Source of the DNA: an uncultured Clostridia bacterium
GTDB taxonomy: Bacteria; Bacillota; Clostridia; TANB77; CAG-508
Direction: 5' to 3'
NCBI GenBank assembly: GCA_947626025.1
Contig: CANQQQ010000013.1
Location: 1-44,780 of the forward strand
DNA: 44,780 bases
Made by a program: the position numbers and the translations under genes. The notes below the pieces were generated by a model. That model was not told where the DNA came from and did no database searches. It worked only from the letters and a program-made list of their open reading frames with translations. This document shows, in pieces, positions 23,742 to 32,168 of the stretch. Every line of letters starts with the position of its first letter. Position 1 is the first letter of the stretch.

Positions 23742-25559
23742 TTAATCTTCTCTCATTTTTATTATTGATACTACTATATTAATTGAAATTATTAGAGACA
23801 CTAATGCCAAAATTAGTTCTATATTGTTTCCTGTTTTAGGTAATTTCTCCATATCTACAGTTGTATCATCTATGTTTCCACTATATTTTCCTTTATCATC
23901 ATTATTATCATAAATAGGATCTAATTCATTTGGATCTTGAGGTTTATTAGGATAATCTGACGTATTTGGCAAGTCTGGTATATCTGGTTCATCTGGAGTA
24001 TCTGTTTTGTCTTGTCCATCTGAACTATCTGGTGTATTTAAATCATCTGATATATCTGGACTATCTGGTATATCTGGCGTGTCCGGTTCATCTTGACTAC
24101 CTGATGTATCTGGTTCTTTTACTTCCTCTAATATATTAAACTTACCTACATAATTTGCTCCTAATGTTTCATCATATATGTTTTTATTTGCTAATTGAAT
24201 ACATTTGTAGTTTCCATCTGTACCCATATCTCCATTTTGTGATATTCTTAAATATATATTCCATTCGCCTAATTCTATGTCTTTTGGTAATGGCACTTCT
24301 ATATTAACGTTTGATATTTCTTTTGAATTCCAATTTGTAGCATCTATTTCTGTAGGTATTTCATAAGTTTGCTCACCTTTTTTTAGTACTAAGGTTACTT
24401 TCTTTTCATTAATTAAATTTGCAAATCCTACATTTTCTATATGTAAATTTAATTTTAAATTTCTATTTTTATTAACTTCTTTCGTAACCTCTGATTTTCT
24501 TAGCACAAATCTATACCCTAGATGATTAGCAATATATAAATATCCTGACTGTCCTACATAAAGTTGATCACTGCCATTATAAGTTTCTTCTTTCCATGCA
24601 TTTATTACATTGCCATTCCATTCTGAATTCAAATATGTAGTGTGTGTTATAAATGCTTCTTCTGACATATATTCAACCGTATTTATAGCTGGTTTCGTCG
24701 CAGGATTAGCATTAGCGACTACTTCCCCACCATAAAAAGTATGAGTTGCTTGATTTTGAAGCCAAGCAATTTCTATTTGTCTATTTAAAAAAGTCCCTAA
24801 ATCATTATTTGACCCTAAATATCCATCGTTAAATAATCCTACCCTATATTCATCTGTTCCTTTAACAGTAATATTTTCATTTAATTTCGATCTGTCAATT
24901 CCAAGCCATTTTGCATAATAGTTTGGTGTTCTCACCCCTATTTTTATATTAGTAGGTACTGTATCAAGCATTAGATCTATAGCTCTACTAACATTATCTG
25001 TATTACTTACTTTACTTGAATGCATTTCTCCCCATGGTCCAAAAAATCCTAATTCTACATATGCTAATACATCTTGATTTTTATAAAATATTGGTTTTAA
25101 TTGAGAAATATGCTTATAAATCATGTCAAGTGATGGCTCTAAATCTTTTTTTCCATTAAATCCATCATATGCAAATCTAATAATAACACTTCCTCCTCTG
25201 CTCTTTATATTTTGTAGAGTTTGGTCTAAAGCATTTAATGCATCTTCGGTTAATTCTAAATCTTCTGTACCATTAACTGCTGAAGAGAAATCCCCAATAT
25301 TTACTCTTAAATGAACTAAATTAGCTCCAGAAGTAGTTGGCTTAGTTCCTGACGGCATCATTCTAAGAAATGCTGTATTATAGAAACCTCTTTCTGGATT
25401 TTTTATATTGTCTAATGTTTCACTATAATCAATATCTTCCATTAATGTATATTCTTGTGTTTCTTTTCCTTTTACATATGTATGTATACTTGTAATAAGC
25501 ACTATTATTATAGTTAATATTAATATTATTTTAAAAGATATTAGATTTTTTAATTTCAT
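23742..25559 (-). CDS. LPXTG-anchored surface protein with DUF4874/DUF4832 domains
   Basis: An exported 605-aa protein. The N-terminal signal segment is ~8-26 (FKIILILTIIIVLITSI). The DUF4874-like region (~45-205) has NPERGFYNTAF, VIIRFAYDGF and ELGFFGPWGEMHSS. A DUF4832-like region (~210-470) follows with YVGQSGYLYIANHLGYRF. A Pro/Asp/Thr/Ser-rich spacer (~475-565) repeats PDxPD/SD units as a cell-wall stalk. LPKTG at ~574, a hydrophobic helix and a short charged tail (KMRED) form a sortase signal. The fold of DUF4874/4832 resembles a glycosidase-type barrel, but activity is unproven. No sortase gene is in the window. Confidence 0.92.
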   Translation of the reverse strand: MKLKNLISFKIILILTIIIVLITSIHTYVKGKETQEYTLMEDIDYSETLDNIKNPERGFYNTAFLRMMPSGTKPTTSGANLVHLRVNIGDFSSAVNGTEDLELTEDALNALDQTLQNIKSRGGSVIIRFAYDGFNGKKDLEPSLDMIYKHISQLKPIFYKNQDVLAYVELGFFGPWGEMHSSKVSNTDNVSRAIDLMLDTVPTNIKIGVRTPNYYAKWLGIDRSKLNENITVKGTDEYRVGLFNDGYLGSNNDLGTFLNRQIEIAWLQNQATHTFYGGEVVANANPATKPAINTVEYMSEEAFITHTTYLNSEWNGNVINAWKEETYNGSDQLYVGQSGYLYIANHLGYRFVLRKSEVTKEVNKNRNLKLNLHIENVGFANLINEKKVTLVLKKGEQTYEIPTEIDATNWNSKEISNVNIEVPLPKDIELGEWNIYLRISQNGDMGTDGNYKCIQLANKNIYDETLGANYVGKFNILEEVKEPDTSGSQDEPDTPDIPDSPDISDDLNTPDSSDGQDKTDTPDEPDIPDLPNTSDYPNKPQDPNELDPIYDNNDDKGKYSGNIDDTTVDMEKLPKTGNNIELILALVSLIISINIVVSIIKMRED

Positions 25560-25731
25560 TTTTACTCCTTTTTATAAATTACTTTACATAAATTATACTC
25601 TTTTTTTTACTTAATTACAAGATTTTACTATGCTTTTCATAGGAAAAATATAGTAATAAGTCTTTGCTTTAGTTTTAGAAATAAAAAAAATCTTTGATTA
25701 TTTTTAATTGTAGCCCTTTATATTATAATAT

Positions 25732-25771
25732 AAAAAACGAAAAAGATTTTTTCATATCTCTTTCGTTTTTT
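25732..25771 (-). terminator. Terminator of spo0A
   Basis: AAAAAACGAAAAAGAT (25732-25747) and ATCTCTTTCGTTTTTT (25756-25771) pair with one or two mismatches. On the minus strand the second arm ends CGTTTTTTA. It directly follows the spo0A stop. Confidence 0.85.
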
Positions 25772-25775
25772 ACAT

Positions 25776-26600
25776 CTATGCACTTTTTAATTCCAATCTT
25801 AATTTATCACTAATCATTGCTATAAACTCTGAGTTCGTAGGCTTTCCTTTACTAGCTGATACAGTATATCCAAATATACTCTCAACAACTTCTGTCTGAC
25901 CTCTTCCCCATGCTACTTCTATCGCATGGCGTATTGCTCTTTCTACTCTTGATGGAGTAGTATTAAATTTCTTTGCAATATCTGGATATAATTGTTTTGT
26001 TATTTGGTTAATTACATCAATATCATTAATTACCATCATAATAGCCTCTCTTAAATATTGATAACCTTTAATATGTGCTGGGACACCCACTTCATGTATT
26101 ACATTTGTAACTAGAGCCTCCAAATTATCCTTCTCATTTCTACCATTTTCCCTAATTTCTATGTAAGGTGCCTTTATTTCTCTAGATTGCATTGACATAC
26201 CTGTTCTGAATTGAGACACTTTGTAATTTTTGATTTCCCTTATCCTTTTTATTAAAAGACTTATGTCAAAAGGTTTTACTACATAATAATTTGCACCTAA
26301 TTCAAGTGCTCTTTGAGTAATCTTATCTTGTCCAACTGCTGATAACATTATACAAGTTGGTTTTTTTGATATATTTAATTCTATAACTTTTTCTAATACT
26401 CCTAATCCATCCAAATGTGGCATTATGACATCTAATAATGCAATATCTGGTTGTACTTTTTCAATCATTTTTACTGCTTCATTACCATCTTTAGCTACTT
26501 CTACTACTTGCATATCCTCCTCTTTTTCAATATAATTCCTTAATGTTCTAGCAAATTCGGCATTATCATCTGCTATTAAAATTGTAATTTTTTCATTCAC
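25776..26600 (-). CDS. spo0A: Sporulation master regulator Spo0A
   Basis: Phosphorylated Spo0A binds 0A boxes and commits the cell to sporulation. The receiver domain (~1-125) has [10 protein letters not shown], the phospho-Asp in [14 protein letters not shown] (~56), and KPFD. After a linker, the C-terminal Spo0A domain (~150-270) contains [19 protein letters not shown] and the DNA-recognition helix region [18 protein letters not shown], which is diagnostic. At 274 aa it is full length. AGGAGGAATTT precedes the ATG. The usual clostridial neighbour spoIVB is not next to it; YigZ and a flavoprotein gene lie upstream instead. Confidence 0.98.
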   Translation of the reverse strand: MNEKITILIADDNAEFARTLRNYIEKEEDMQVVEVAKDGNEAVKMIEKVQPDIALLDVIMPHLDGLGVLEKVIELNISKKPTCIMLSAVGQDKITQRALELGANYYVVKPFDISLLIKRIREIKNYKVSQFRTGMSMQSREIKAPYIEIRENGRNEKDNLEALVTNVIHEVGVPAHIKGYQYLREAIMMVINDIDVINQITKQLYPDIAKKFNTTPSRVERAIRHAIEVAWGRGQTEVVESIFGYTVSASKGKPTNSEFIAMISDKLRLELKSA

Positions 26601-26718
26601 TTTAAATTCCTCCTAAGTATTTTAATTTGTAAAATTTTTACATTTACGATTATAGTACTTTTAATTTTACAATGCAATACTTTTTGGAAAATTTTTCAAG
26701 TTATTTTCTCTATAATTG

Positions 26719-27360
26719 TTATACTGTCTCATTTTTCGATATAATTTTTCTTTTTTCAATATTAATTTTCAAATTATTATTTACATTTTCAGGAAATTTT
26801 TCTGTTATTTTTTTATAATTATTTTTTGATAGTTCTGCAAAAATAATTACATTATCCAAAAATTCTTTTTTTACTATTTTAATATTATTATTTTTTAAAA
26901 AATATTCCATTTTTTGCATCTCTGTATAAGGAAAACATATTCTCACTTCATAGCCTGACTCTTTTTCTACAAGTTCGTTTGACTCTATACTTTTCAATGT
27001 TGCATCTGAATAAGCCTTTACTAATCCTCCTGTACCTAATAAAATGCCACCAAAATATCTGGTAATAACTACCAAAACATTTACTAAATTATTCTTTTCT
27101 AATATATTTAACATTGGTGCACCTGCTGTACCACTAGGTTCTCCATCATCACTACTTCTTTGTATAATACTCTCTTCTTCTAATACTCTATATGCAAAAC
27201 AATTATGCCTAGCATCATGGTATTTCTTCTTTATTTCTTTAATTTTATTTAATGCATCTTCTTCATTTTCAACATAGATTAAATTAGCAATAAATCTAGA
27301 TTTTTTTTCAACAATTTCTTCACAATTATTAAATTTAATAGTTTTAAAATTTTCTATCAT
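26719..27360 (-). CDS. YigZ/IMPACT family protein
   Basis: This is a UPF0029 (IMPACT N-terminal) domain with a YigZ-type C-terminal domain, 213 aa. Hallmarks are KKSRFIANL, KKYHDARHNCFAYRV, SSDDGEPSGTAGAPML and VVITRYFGGILLGTGGLVKAYS. E. coli YigZ has an elongation-factor-like C-domain; the biochemical role is not settled. An ATG at 27360 (MIENFKT) is preferred over a TTG at 27381. It begins 39 nt after the flavoprotein stop and is likely co-transcribed with it. Confidence 0.9.
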   Translation of the reverse strand: MIENFKTIKFNNCEEIVEKKSRFIANLIYVENEEDALNKIKEIKKKYHDARHNCFAYRVLEEESIIQRSSDDGEPSGTAGAPMLNILEKNNLVNVLVVITRYFGGILLGTGGLVKAYSDATLKSIESNELVEKESGYEVRICFPYTEMQKMEYFLKNNNIKIVKKEFLDNVIIFAELSKNNYKKITEKFPENVNNNLKINIEKRKIISKNETV

Positions 27361-27399
27361 ATTATTATCATCCCATTCCAATATGGCTAATTTTTCACA

Positions 27400-28647
27400 T
27401 TAATTAGTTCCAGCTGTATAACCTGTCGAATACGCTATTTGTAGATTAAAACCACCTGTATAAGCATCCACATCTATTATTTCTCCAGCAAAGTATAGAT
27501 TTTCTATGATTTTTGACTCCATAGTTTTTGGATCTATTTCTTTAATAGAAATTCCTCCTGAGGTTATAATCGCTTCCTCTATTGGTCTAAAGCCTAAAAT
27601 ATTCAACTGAAATTTTTTAAGAATTTCTACAATATTAATTCTTTCTTCTTTAGTTATTTCATTAACTTGTTTGTTTTTATCAATACCTAATCTGTCTAAT
27701 ACAACTGGTATTAATTTTTGTGGTAATAATTTATCTAGACTGTTCTTAACCTGTTTATTTTTTAACTCTGCAAAATCTCTTAAAATTCTATCATCTAGCT
27801 TTTCTCGTGTTAGAGCTGGTTTTAAGTCTATTGATAAAACAATTTTTTTATCTTTAAATAAATTTTCTATATTTTTATACCTTACTAAATGTGCTGACGA
27901 ACTGATTATTACAGGTCCTGATACCCCAAAATGGGTAAATATCATTTCTCCAAAGTCCTCATATATTAACTTATTTTTTTCAATATCAGTAATCTTAATT
28001 CCAACATTTCTTAAGCTTAAACCTTGCATTCTTTTACATTCATTTTTTTGATGTATCTCTAATGGAACTAATGATGGTCTTACTTCTTTAATCGTATGTC
28101 CAAGTTCTTTAGCCATATCATATCCATCTCCTGTTGAGCCAGTGACAGGATATGATACTCCTCCTGTTGCAAGTATTATCTTATCTGCATACATTTTTTC
28201 AGTATCATTATAAATAATTCCTATTGCCTTTTTATCTTTTACAATTATTCTATTAACTTTCGCTTTCAATTTTATATCTATTTTTAATTTTTTTATTCTT
28301 TTTAATAATGTATTTAGTACATCAATCGCTTTGTCAGTTACCGGAAAAATTCTATTTCCCCTCTCCTCTTTAACTTCTAGTCCTTCTTCTTCCAATAGTT
28401 TGATTATATCTGTATTAGTAAAGTTCTCAAATGCACTAAATAGAAATCTACCATTTCCTGGTATATTATTTATAAATTCGGACATATTTAGTGAGCTTGT
28501 AATATTGCATCTTCCTTTTCCTGTGATCAATAACTTTTTTCCTAGATTATCATTTTTTTCAAATATAGTTACAGAATTTCCTTCCTCAGCTGACTTTATT
28601 CCTGCGAGCATGCCAGCAGGTCCTCCTCCGATAATTACTACCTCCAT
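27400..28647 (-). CDS. YhiN/HI0933-family FAD-dependent oxidoreductase
   Basis: A cytoplasmic flavoprotein of 415 aa. The N-terminal FAD-binding dinucleotide fold is VVIIGGGPAGMLAG (~3-16) with the ribose-binding Glu in VTIFEKND. LLITGKGRCNITSS follows, a hallmark of the HI0933 group, and KIILATGGVSYPVTGSTGDGY is the second flavin motif. The C-terminus has YFAGEIIDVDAYTGGFNLQ. The substrate is uncharacterised for the family; some members are annotated aminoacetone oxidase. The ATG at 28647 has AAGGAG 6 nt upstream, better than the TTG/ATG further upstream. It precedes YigZ. Confidence 0.92.
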   Translation of the reverse strand: MEVVIIGGGPAGMLAGIKSAEEGNSVTIFEKNDNLGKKLLITGKGRCNITSSLNMSEFINNIPGNGRFLFSAFENFTNTDIIKLLEEEGLEVKEERGNRIFPVTDKAIDVLNTLLKRIKKLKIDIKLKAKVNRIIVKDKKAIGIIYNDTEKMYADKIILATGGVSYPVTGSTGDGYDMAKELGHTIKEVRPSLVPLEIHQKNECKRMQGLSLRNVGIKITDIEKNKLIYEDFGEMIFTHFGVSGPVIISSSAHLVRYKNIENLFKDKKIVLSIDLKPALTREKLDDRILRDFAELKNKQVKNSLDKLLPQKLIPVVLDRLGIDKNKQVNEITKEERINIVEILKKFQLNILGFRPIEEAIITSGGISIKEIDPKTMESKIIENLYFAGEIIDVDAYTGGFNLQIAYSTGYTAGTN

Positions 28648-28696
28648 ATTATCTCCTTCTAAATCTATCAATCATTATATATTTCTATAATGTAAA

Positions 28697-28726
28697 TTTA
28701 TCAAAGGGCACGATGTTTCGTGCCCT
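28697..28726 (-). terminator. Terminator of cdaA
   Basis: AGGGCACGA (28705-28713) and TCGTGCCCT (28718-28726) form a perfect 9-bp stem with a 4-nt loop between cdaA and the flavoprotein gene. Only a short TTGATAAATTTA tail follows on the minus strand. Confidence 0.75.
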
Positions 28727-28764
28727 ATTTAAAAATTATTTTTCGTCTGTTGCTTTTTTACTTT

Positions 28765-29643
28765 TCATAACTTTTTTAGATTTTTCTTTATTTCGTGTGC
28801 TGTTTCGTTTTTTTCTTTTCTGATTATATTTTTTATTAGTATCTTCTTTAAAGTATCTTCTTTAACATCTGCTATTAAAGTTCCATCCTTAGCAATCGAA
28901 ATTTTTCCAGTTTCCTCTGATACAACAATTGCTATAGCATCAGATTCTTTAGATATACCAATAGCCGCTCTATGACGAGTTCCTAGTTCTCTTGCGATAT
29001 CATTATCATTAGCTAATGGCAACATACATGCAGATGCTGTTATTCTACCTCCACTTATTACAACAGCCCCATCATGCAAAGGTGTTTTAGGTGTAAATAT
29101 ATTTACTAATAATTGAGGAGATATCTCTGCATCCATTATTATTCCTGTTGATATTATATCTTTTATTTTTATATCTCTTTCTATTACAATTAATGCCCCT
29201 GTCTTATCTTTTGCAAGTTCAGAAGCTGCAATAGCAACTTTGTAAATATCCTCTTTTGTTTTTGTTGCAAAATCCTTGTCAAATCCAAAAAATCTTGCTA
29301 TTTTATTACTTCCTAGTTGTTCTAAAACTCTTCTAAGTTCTGGTTGGAATAATACTACAAACACTACTCCATATGTCATAAGTGATGTCAATATATAATT
29401 TAATATATACAAATGACATATTGAACTTACTGCCATAATTGCAATTAATAAAAGTATTCCCTTTAATAGTTGCCATGCTCTTGAATCTTTTACAATTTTA
29501 AATACTTTTACTAATACAAAAAGGACAATAGTTATATCTAAAATAAACATCATTAAATTAAAAGGATTATTTTGTAGAGTTTGAATATATTTATCCATAT
29601 TAATCCAAAAATTATTATTTAGATTCATATTACTTTCTGACAT
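28765..29643 (-). CDS. cdaA: Diadenylate cyclase CdaA
   Basis: CdaA makes the second messenger c-di-AMP from two ATP at the membrane and thereby controls potassium and osmotic balance. The 292-aa protein has three N-terminal membrane helices (~30-105) and a DisA_N catalytic domain. Its DGA motif is in TPLHDGAVVISGG (~190) and its RHR motif in GTRHRAAIGISKESD (~222). AGGAG lies 7 nt before the ATG, inside the stop region of the preceding 58-aa gene. In many Firmicutes cdaA is followed by ybbR/cdaR and glmM. Here a terminator follows directly and those genes are absent from the window. Confidence 0.96.
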   Translation of the reverse strand: MSESNMNLNNNFWINMDKYIQTLQNNPFNLMMFILDITIVLFVLVKVFKIVKDSRAWQLLKGILLLIAIMAVSSICHLYILNYILTSLMTYGVVFVVLFQPELRRVLEQLGSNKIARFFGFDKDFATKTKEDIYKVAIAASELAKDKTGALIVIERDIKIKDIISTGIIMDAEISPQLLVNIFTPKTPLHDGAVVISGGRITASACMLPLANDNDIARELGTRHRAAIGISKESDAIAIVVSEETGKISIAKDGTLIADVKEDTLKKILIKNIIRKEKNETAHEIKKNLKKL

Positions 29644-29652
29644 TCATTACTC

Positions 29653-29829
29653 CTATCCTATCATACTTATTATGGCATATATGCAAGTTGCTGCTATACT
29701 TAATACCATCATAAAAGCAAGTACTCCTGCTAATATTTTACCAAATAATTTTGTTTTATCAACTTTTTTTACCTTACTGCGTACTCCTTCAGTTGTTTTT
29801 TTTGAAGATTTTGAACTATTTTCTGACAT
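29653..29829 (-). CDS. Small single-pass membrane protein upstream of cdaA, 58 aa
   Basis: The short frame begins MSENSSKSSKKTTEGVRSKV, a Ser/Lys-rich cytoplasmic segment. One hydrophobic helix (FGKILAGVLAFMMVLSIAA, continuing to IISMIG) reaches the C-terminus. AAAGGA precedes the ATG by about 9 nt. It ends 9 nt before the cdaA start, so the two are co-translated. I do not recognise the family. Position and topology make it a candidate membrane partner of CdaA, taking the place usually held by CdaR, but that is inference only. Confidence 0.65.
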   Translation of the reverse strand: MSENSSKSSKKTTEGVRSKVKKVDKTKLFGKILAGVLAFMMVLSIAATCIYAIISMIG

Positions 29830-29981
29830 TTTCTCTATTCCTTTCTTACTTTTGTTATATTAACTTTATACCACAAAAACAAATATTTTTCAATATTTTT
29901 TGTAACATATTTTATAAAATTCCATAGGATATATTAGAGTATTATGAAATAATACTACGAAAAACGAAAGGGAATGATTTT

Positions 29982-30446
29982 ATGGAAATGGATATGACTA
30001 AAAGATGTCCTGTTGTGGAAGTTAATGGGTTCATTGAAAAAGGTAAACAATTTGATTTAGATGTGCAATTACCAGAAGATGAAAGAAATGTAATATATGG
30101 CATTATAAAAGATTCTTGCGATGATCCTGTATCTGATGCAGTTGTTAAACTTGTAGAAATCTGTTATGAAAAAGGTGAAGAAGTCAGAAAACCTGTATCA
30201 CATACTTTTACAGATGAATATGGTGAATTTGTATTTGGTCCTCTTTGTCCAGATAGAAAATATGCCATAGACATATGGGTAAATCGTGTTAAACATGTTA
30301 AAGTTTGTGCAAATTGTAATCATAAAGGAAAATGTTTAAAAGGAATTGAACTTGATTTCTGTGATAATAAGAAACCAGGTCATCCTTGCGATAAAAGAGA
30401 ATGTTCTGAATGTTCAGAAGAAAATGATAAATGCGACAATAAATAA
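29982..30446 (+). CDS. Carboxypeptidase-regulatory-like protein with Cys-rich tail, 154 aa
   Basis: The centre (~38-105) looks like a beta-sandwich carboxypeptidase-regulatory (prealbumin-like) domain: VIYGIIKDSCDDPVSDAVVKL, then HTFTDEYGEFVFGPLCPDRKY, quoted in parts, with the TDxxGxF turn typical of the fold. No signal peptide is present. The C-terminal ~50 residues are Cys-rich (CANCNHKGKCLKG, CDKRECSECSEENDKC), suggesting disulphides or metal. Similar small proteins occur in clostridia, possibly spore-surface related, but I cannot prove that. AAAGGGA lies upstream of the ATG. A hairpin terminator follows; it stands alone and is divergent from cdaA. Confidence 0.85.
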   Translation: MEMDMTKRCPVVEVNGFIEKGKQFDLDVQLPEDERNVIYGIIKDSCDDPVSDAVVKLVEICYEKGEEVRKPVSHTFTDEYGEFVFGPLCPDRKYAIDIWVNRVKHVKVCANCNHKGKCLKGIELDFCDNKKPGHPCDKRECSECSEENDKCDNK

Positions 30447-30451
30447 ACATT

Positions 30452-30478
30452 AGGGGACGAATTATCGCCCCCTCTTTA
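30452..30478 (+). terminator. Terminator of the 29982 gene
   Basis: AGGGGACGA (30452-30460) and TCGCCCCCT (30465-30473) pair with one mismatch around a 4-nt loop, followed by CTTTAT. It lies between convergent genes. Confidence 0.7.
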
Positions 30479-30479
30479 T

Positions 30480-30614
30480 CTACATTATCCCCATTTTCTT
30501 TGCCATTTGTTTTCCTTTTTTCATTATATTTCTCTTGCTCATACCATCAGTATACATCATCATAATTCCTGCTGATATCATTGTACCAACTACCATTCCT
30601 TTAACAAAATTCAT
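30480..30614 (-). CDS. Met-rich small membrane-type protein, 44 aa
   Basis: The frame is MNFVKGMVVGTMISAGIMMM, then a basic tail with SKRNIMKKGKQMAKKMGIM. Eleven of 44 residues are Met. The N-terminal half is a short hydrophobic helix and the C-terminal half is strongly basic, similar in shape to small YtxH-like proteins of Firmicutes. GGAGG lies 8 nt before the ATG, which overlaps the stop of the upstream TauE-like gene as ATGA, so it is translationally coupled to it. The frame is otherwise too short for automated calling. Confidence 0.65.
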   Translation of the reverse strand: MNFVKGMVVGTMISAGIMMMYTDGMSKRNIMKKGKQMAKKMGIM

Positions 30615-31039
30615 TTTTGTTCCTCCTTTTTTATATCCATGCTATTTTTTCTGTTTATATCCTTATTATTTCTAATTTTATCAATTATATACGGTTTTAT
30701 TAAGGAATATATTTCATATATTGCAATTATTCCCAAAAAAATTCCAAACATTTTTTTAAGAATTACAACATCAATTTTAGTAGCAAGACTTGCACCTATA
30801 CCTGCACATATTGTATCTGCTATTATTATTGGAACTGCAGTTTTCCATCTTATAAGCCCTCTTTTTGAATTTAATATTATTGCTGTAATAGCTGTAGGTA
30901 TAAAAAACAGTAGATTTACTGATTGTGCAACACGTTGTTCTATTCCTAAAAGTAAAGTAAGTCCAACAATTAAGACAGCTCCTCCTCCTAAACCTAATGC
31001 TGTAATTATACCAGATATTATTCCAATTATTATAACCAT
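30611..31039 (-). CDS. TauE/SafE-family half-transporter (second half of a split pair)
   Basis: TSUP family membrane protein of 142 aa. Usual TauE/SafE proteins have ~250 aa made of two repeats; this one is a single repeat. The repeat signature GIISGIITALGLGGGAVLIVGL is at the N-terminus (quoted in part: ALGLGGGAVLIV), followed by about four helices to ~118. A basic cytoplasmic tail (RNNKDINRKNSMDIKKEEQK) is added. The companion half at 31086 lies 46 nt upstream, so a heterodimeric exporter is likely. The substrate is unknown (sulfite/organosulfur in studied members). The 44-aa Met-rich gene overlaps its stop. Confidence 0.88.
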   Translation of the reverse strand: MVIIIGIISGIITALGLGGGAVLIVGLTLLLGIEQRVAQSVNLLFFIPTAITAIILNSKRGLIRWKTAVPIIIADTICAGIGASLATKIDVVILKKMFGIFLGIIAIYEIYSLIKPYIIDKIRNNKDINRKNSMDIKKEEQK

Positions 31040-31085
31040 GTATATAAATCCTTTCTGTTTGGACTAATAAAGCTATGACATTTTG

Positions 31086-31430
31086 CTATATCATAAACCT
31101 TATTGATACATAAATCAAAAAAATAATAAAGCAGATTTTTAATATTCTGTCAGACAATTTATTTAATAATTTTTGTCCTATAAAAGCACCTATAATTCCT
31201 CCTACTGCTGCCAGTAATCCCAATTTAATATCTACATATTTATCCTTATAGTAAAAAATAAAGCTTACTATTGTAGCTGGCAATACACAACATATCGCTG
31301 TTGCTCTAGCCTCCTTTTCAGATAAATTCATAAAATATACAAATGCAGGTATTAATATTGTTCCTCCGCCTGTTGCAAATAGTCCTGTTATAAATCCTGA
31401 TATTACACCGATACTAATTTTTTTTATCAT
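31086..31430 (-). CDS. TauE/SafE-family half-transporter (first half of a split pair)
   Basis: The 114-aa product is a single TSUP repeat with four helices. Its N-terminal signature GFITGLFATGGGTILIPAF has the Gly-rich turn of the family, and the C-terminus ends in a helix (FIIFLIYVSIRFMI). There is no frame relationship with the second half, and each has its own start and ribosome site, so this is a real gene split rather than a frameshift. It lies between the unknown 71-aa gene and the second half on one strand. Confidence 0.88.
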   Translation of the reverse strand: MIKKISIGVISGFITGLFATGGGTILIPAFVYFMNLSEKEARATAICCVLPATIVSFIFYYKDKYVDIKLGLLAAVGGIIGAFIGQKLLNKLSDRILKICFIIFLIYVSIRFMI

Positions 31431-31449
31431 AATAGTATATTTTGGCGTA

Positions 31450-31665
31450 TTACGAATTTTTTATACTTGCTTCTTCTATTTTTTCCTGAGCAATTTTAGT
31501 TAGTATTTTATCACATTGTAGCATTTGACAGATAATATCATTTTTCAATTTTTCGTTTTCAATATTATCTACCTTATCGAAAAAAATTTGGAGTTGTTTT
31601 AAGTATTCCTTGTTTTTTAGCTTCCACTCAGGAAATAGAACAATATGTTTGTCTTTATTGAACAT
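31450..31665 (-). CDS. Hypothetical protein, 71 aa
   Basis: Unknown. It is a small helical protein, FPEWKLKNKEYLKQLQIFFD followed by ENEKLKNDIICQMLQCDKIL, with a short acidic/Lys C-terminus. No membrane segment is seen. GAGGAG lies about 6 nt before the ATG. It is the first gene of a minus-strand group with the split TauE pair, 19 nt upstream of the first half, and is divergent from the small XRE regulator. Confidence 0.65.
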   Translation of the reverse strand: MFNKDKHIVLFPEWKLKNKEYLKQLQIFFDKVDNIENEKLKNDIICQMLQCDKILTKIAQEKIEEASIKNS

Positions 31666-31831
31666 TTTTCTCCTCTACTTCCATATTTTGGTATATCTTT
31701 ACTGCTAGGCAAGTTTTTATTACCTTTAACGTTATATTCTTGATACATTATATAATTTTAATACACAAAATGATAAAATACAACAAAAATAGTTAATTTG
31801 CAACTTTTTTTGTAATATATTGGAGGTTTAT

Positions 31832-32053
31832 ATGATTAAAATAAAAATATCAGATTTATTAGGAAAAAACAAAATGACTCAATCCGCTCTTGCTAGACAA
31901 GCACATATTAGACCAGCAACAGTTTCAAAAATGTATTATGAAGAAATAAAACGTATTGATGTTAAACATCTAAATAATATCTGCAAGGTCTTTAATTGTG
32001 AAATTTCAGAATTATTAGAATATATACCTGATAAAGAAAAAACAAGTATTTAA
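31832..32053 (+). CDS. Small XRE-type HTH regulator, 73 aa
   Basis: It is a single Cro/C1-type helix-turn-helix protein of the HTH_26 type. Recognition features are SDLLGKNKMTQSALARQAHI and RPATVSKMYYEEIKRIDVKH, then LNNICKVFNCEISELLEYIPD. It has no sensor domain. The ATG at 31832 follows TGGAGG by 5 nt; a TTG 12 nt earlier overlaps that site and is rejected. It is divergent from the 71-aa/TauE group, so it may control that promoter, though no operator was identified. Confidence 0.9.
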   Translation: MIKIKISDLLGKNKMTQSALARQAHIRPATVSKMYYEEIKRIDVKHLNNICKVFNCEISELLEYIPDKEKTSI

Positions 32054-32072
32054 AATCTACTTGTTTTTTCTT
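32037..32072 (+). terminator. Terminator of the XRE gene
   Basis: AAAAAACAAGTA (32037-32048) and TACTTGTTTTTT (32058-32069) form a perfect stem that overlaps the last codons and the stop and ends in CTTT. Confidence 0.8.
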
Positions 32073-32118
32073 TAACTTATTTATTTAATTTTACTTTGTG
32101 GTTATATTGTTCTTTTTT

Positions 32119-32161
32119 AAAAAATATATGGGTAGATCTATATTCTACCCATATATTTTTT
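32119..32161. terminator. Bidirectional terminator, mainly for rarA
   Basis: The arms at 32119-32136 and 32144-32161 are a perfect 18-bp inverted repeat (AAAAAATATATGGGTAGA and its complement) with a 7-nt loop. U-rich ends exist on both strands. It lies just after the rarA stop. Confidence 0.9.
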
Positions 32162-32168
32162 AAAATTC

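Noticed and set aside
26601-26718. 0A boxes upstream of spo0A
   Set aside because: No clear TGTCGAA-type sequence in this AT-rich stretch.
30611-31430. Frameshifted single TauE gene
   Set aside because: The two halves are separated by 46 nt containing an AAAGGA-type ribosome site and each has a complete repeat with its own start, so they are two genes.
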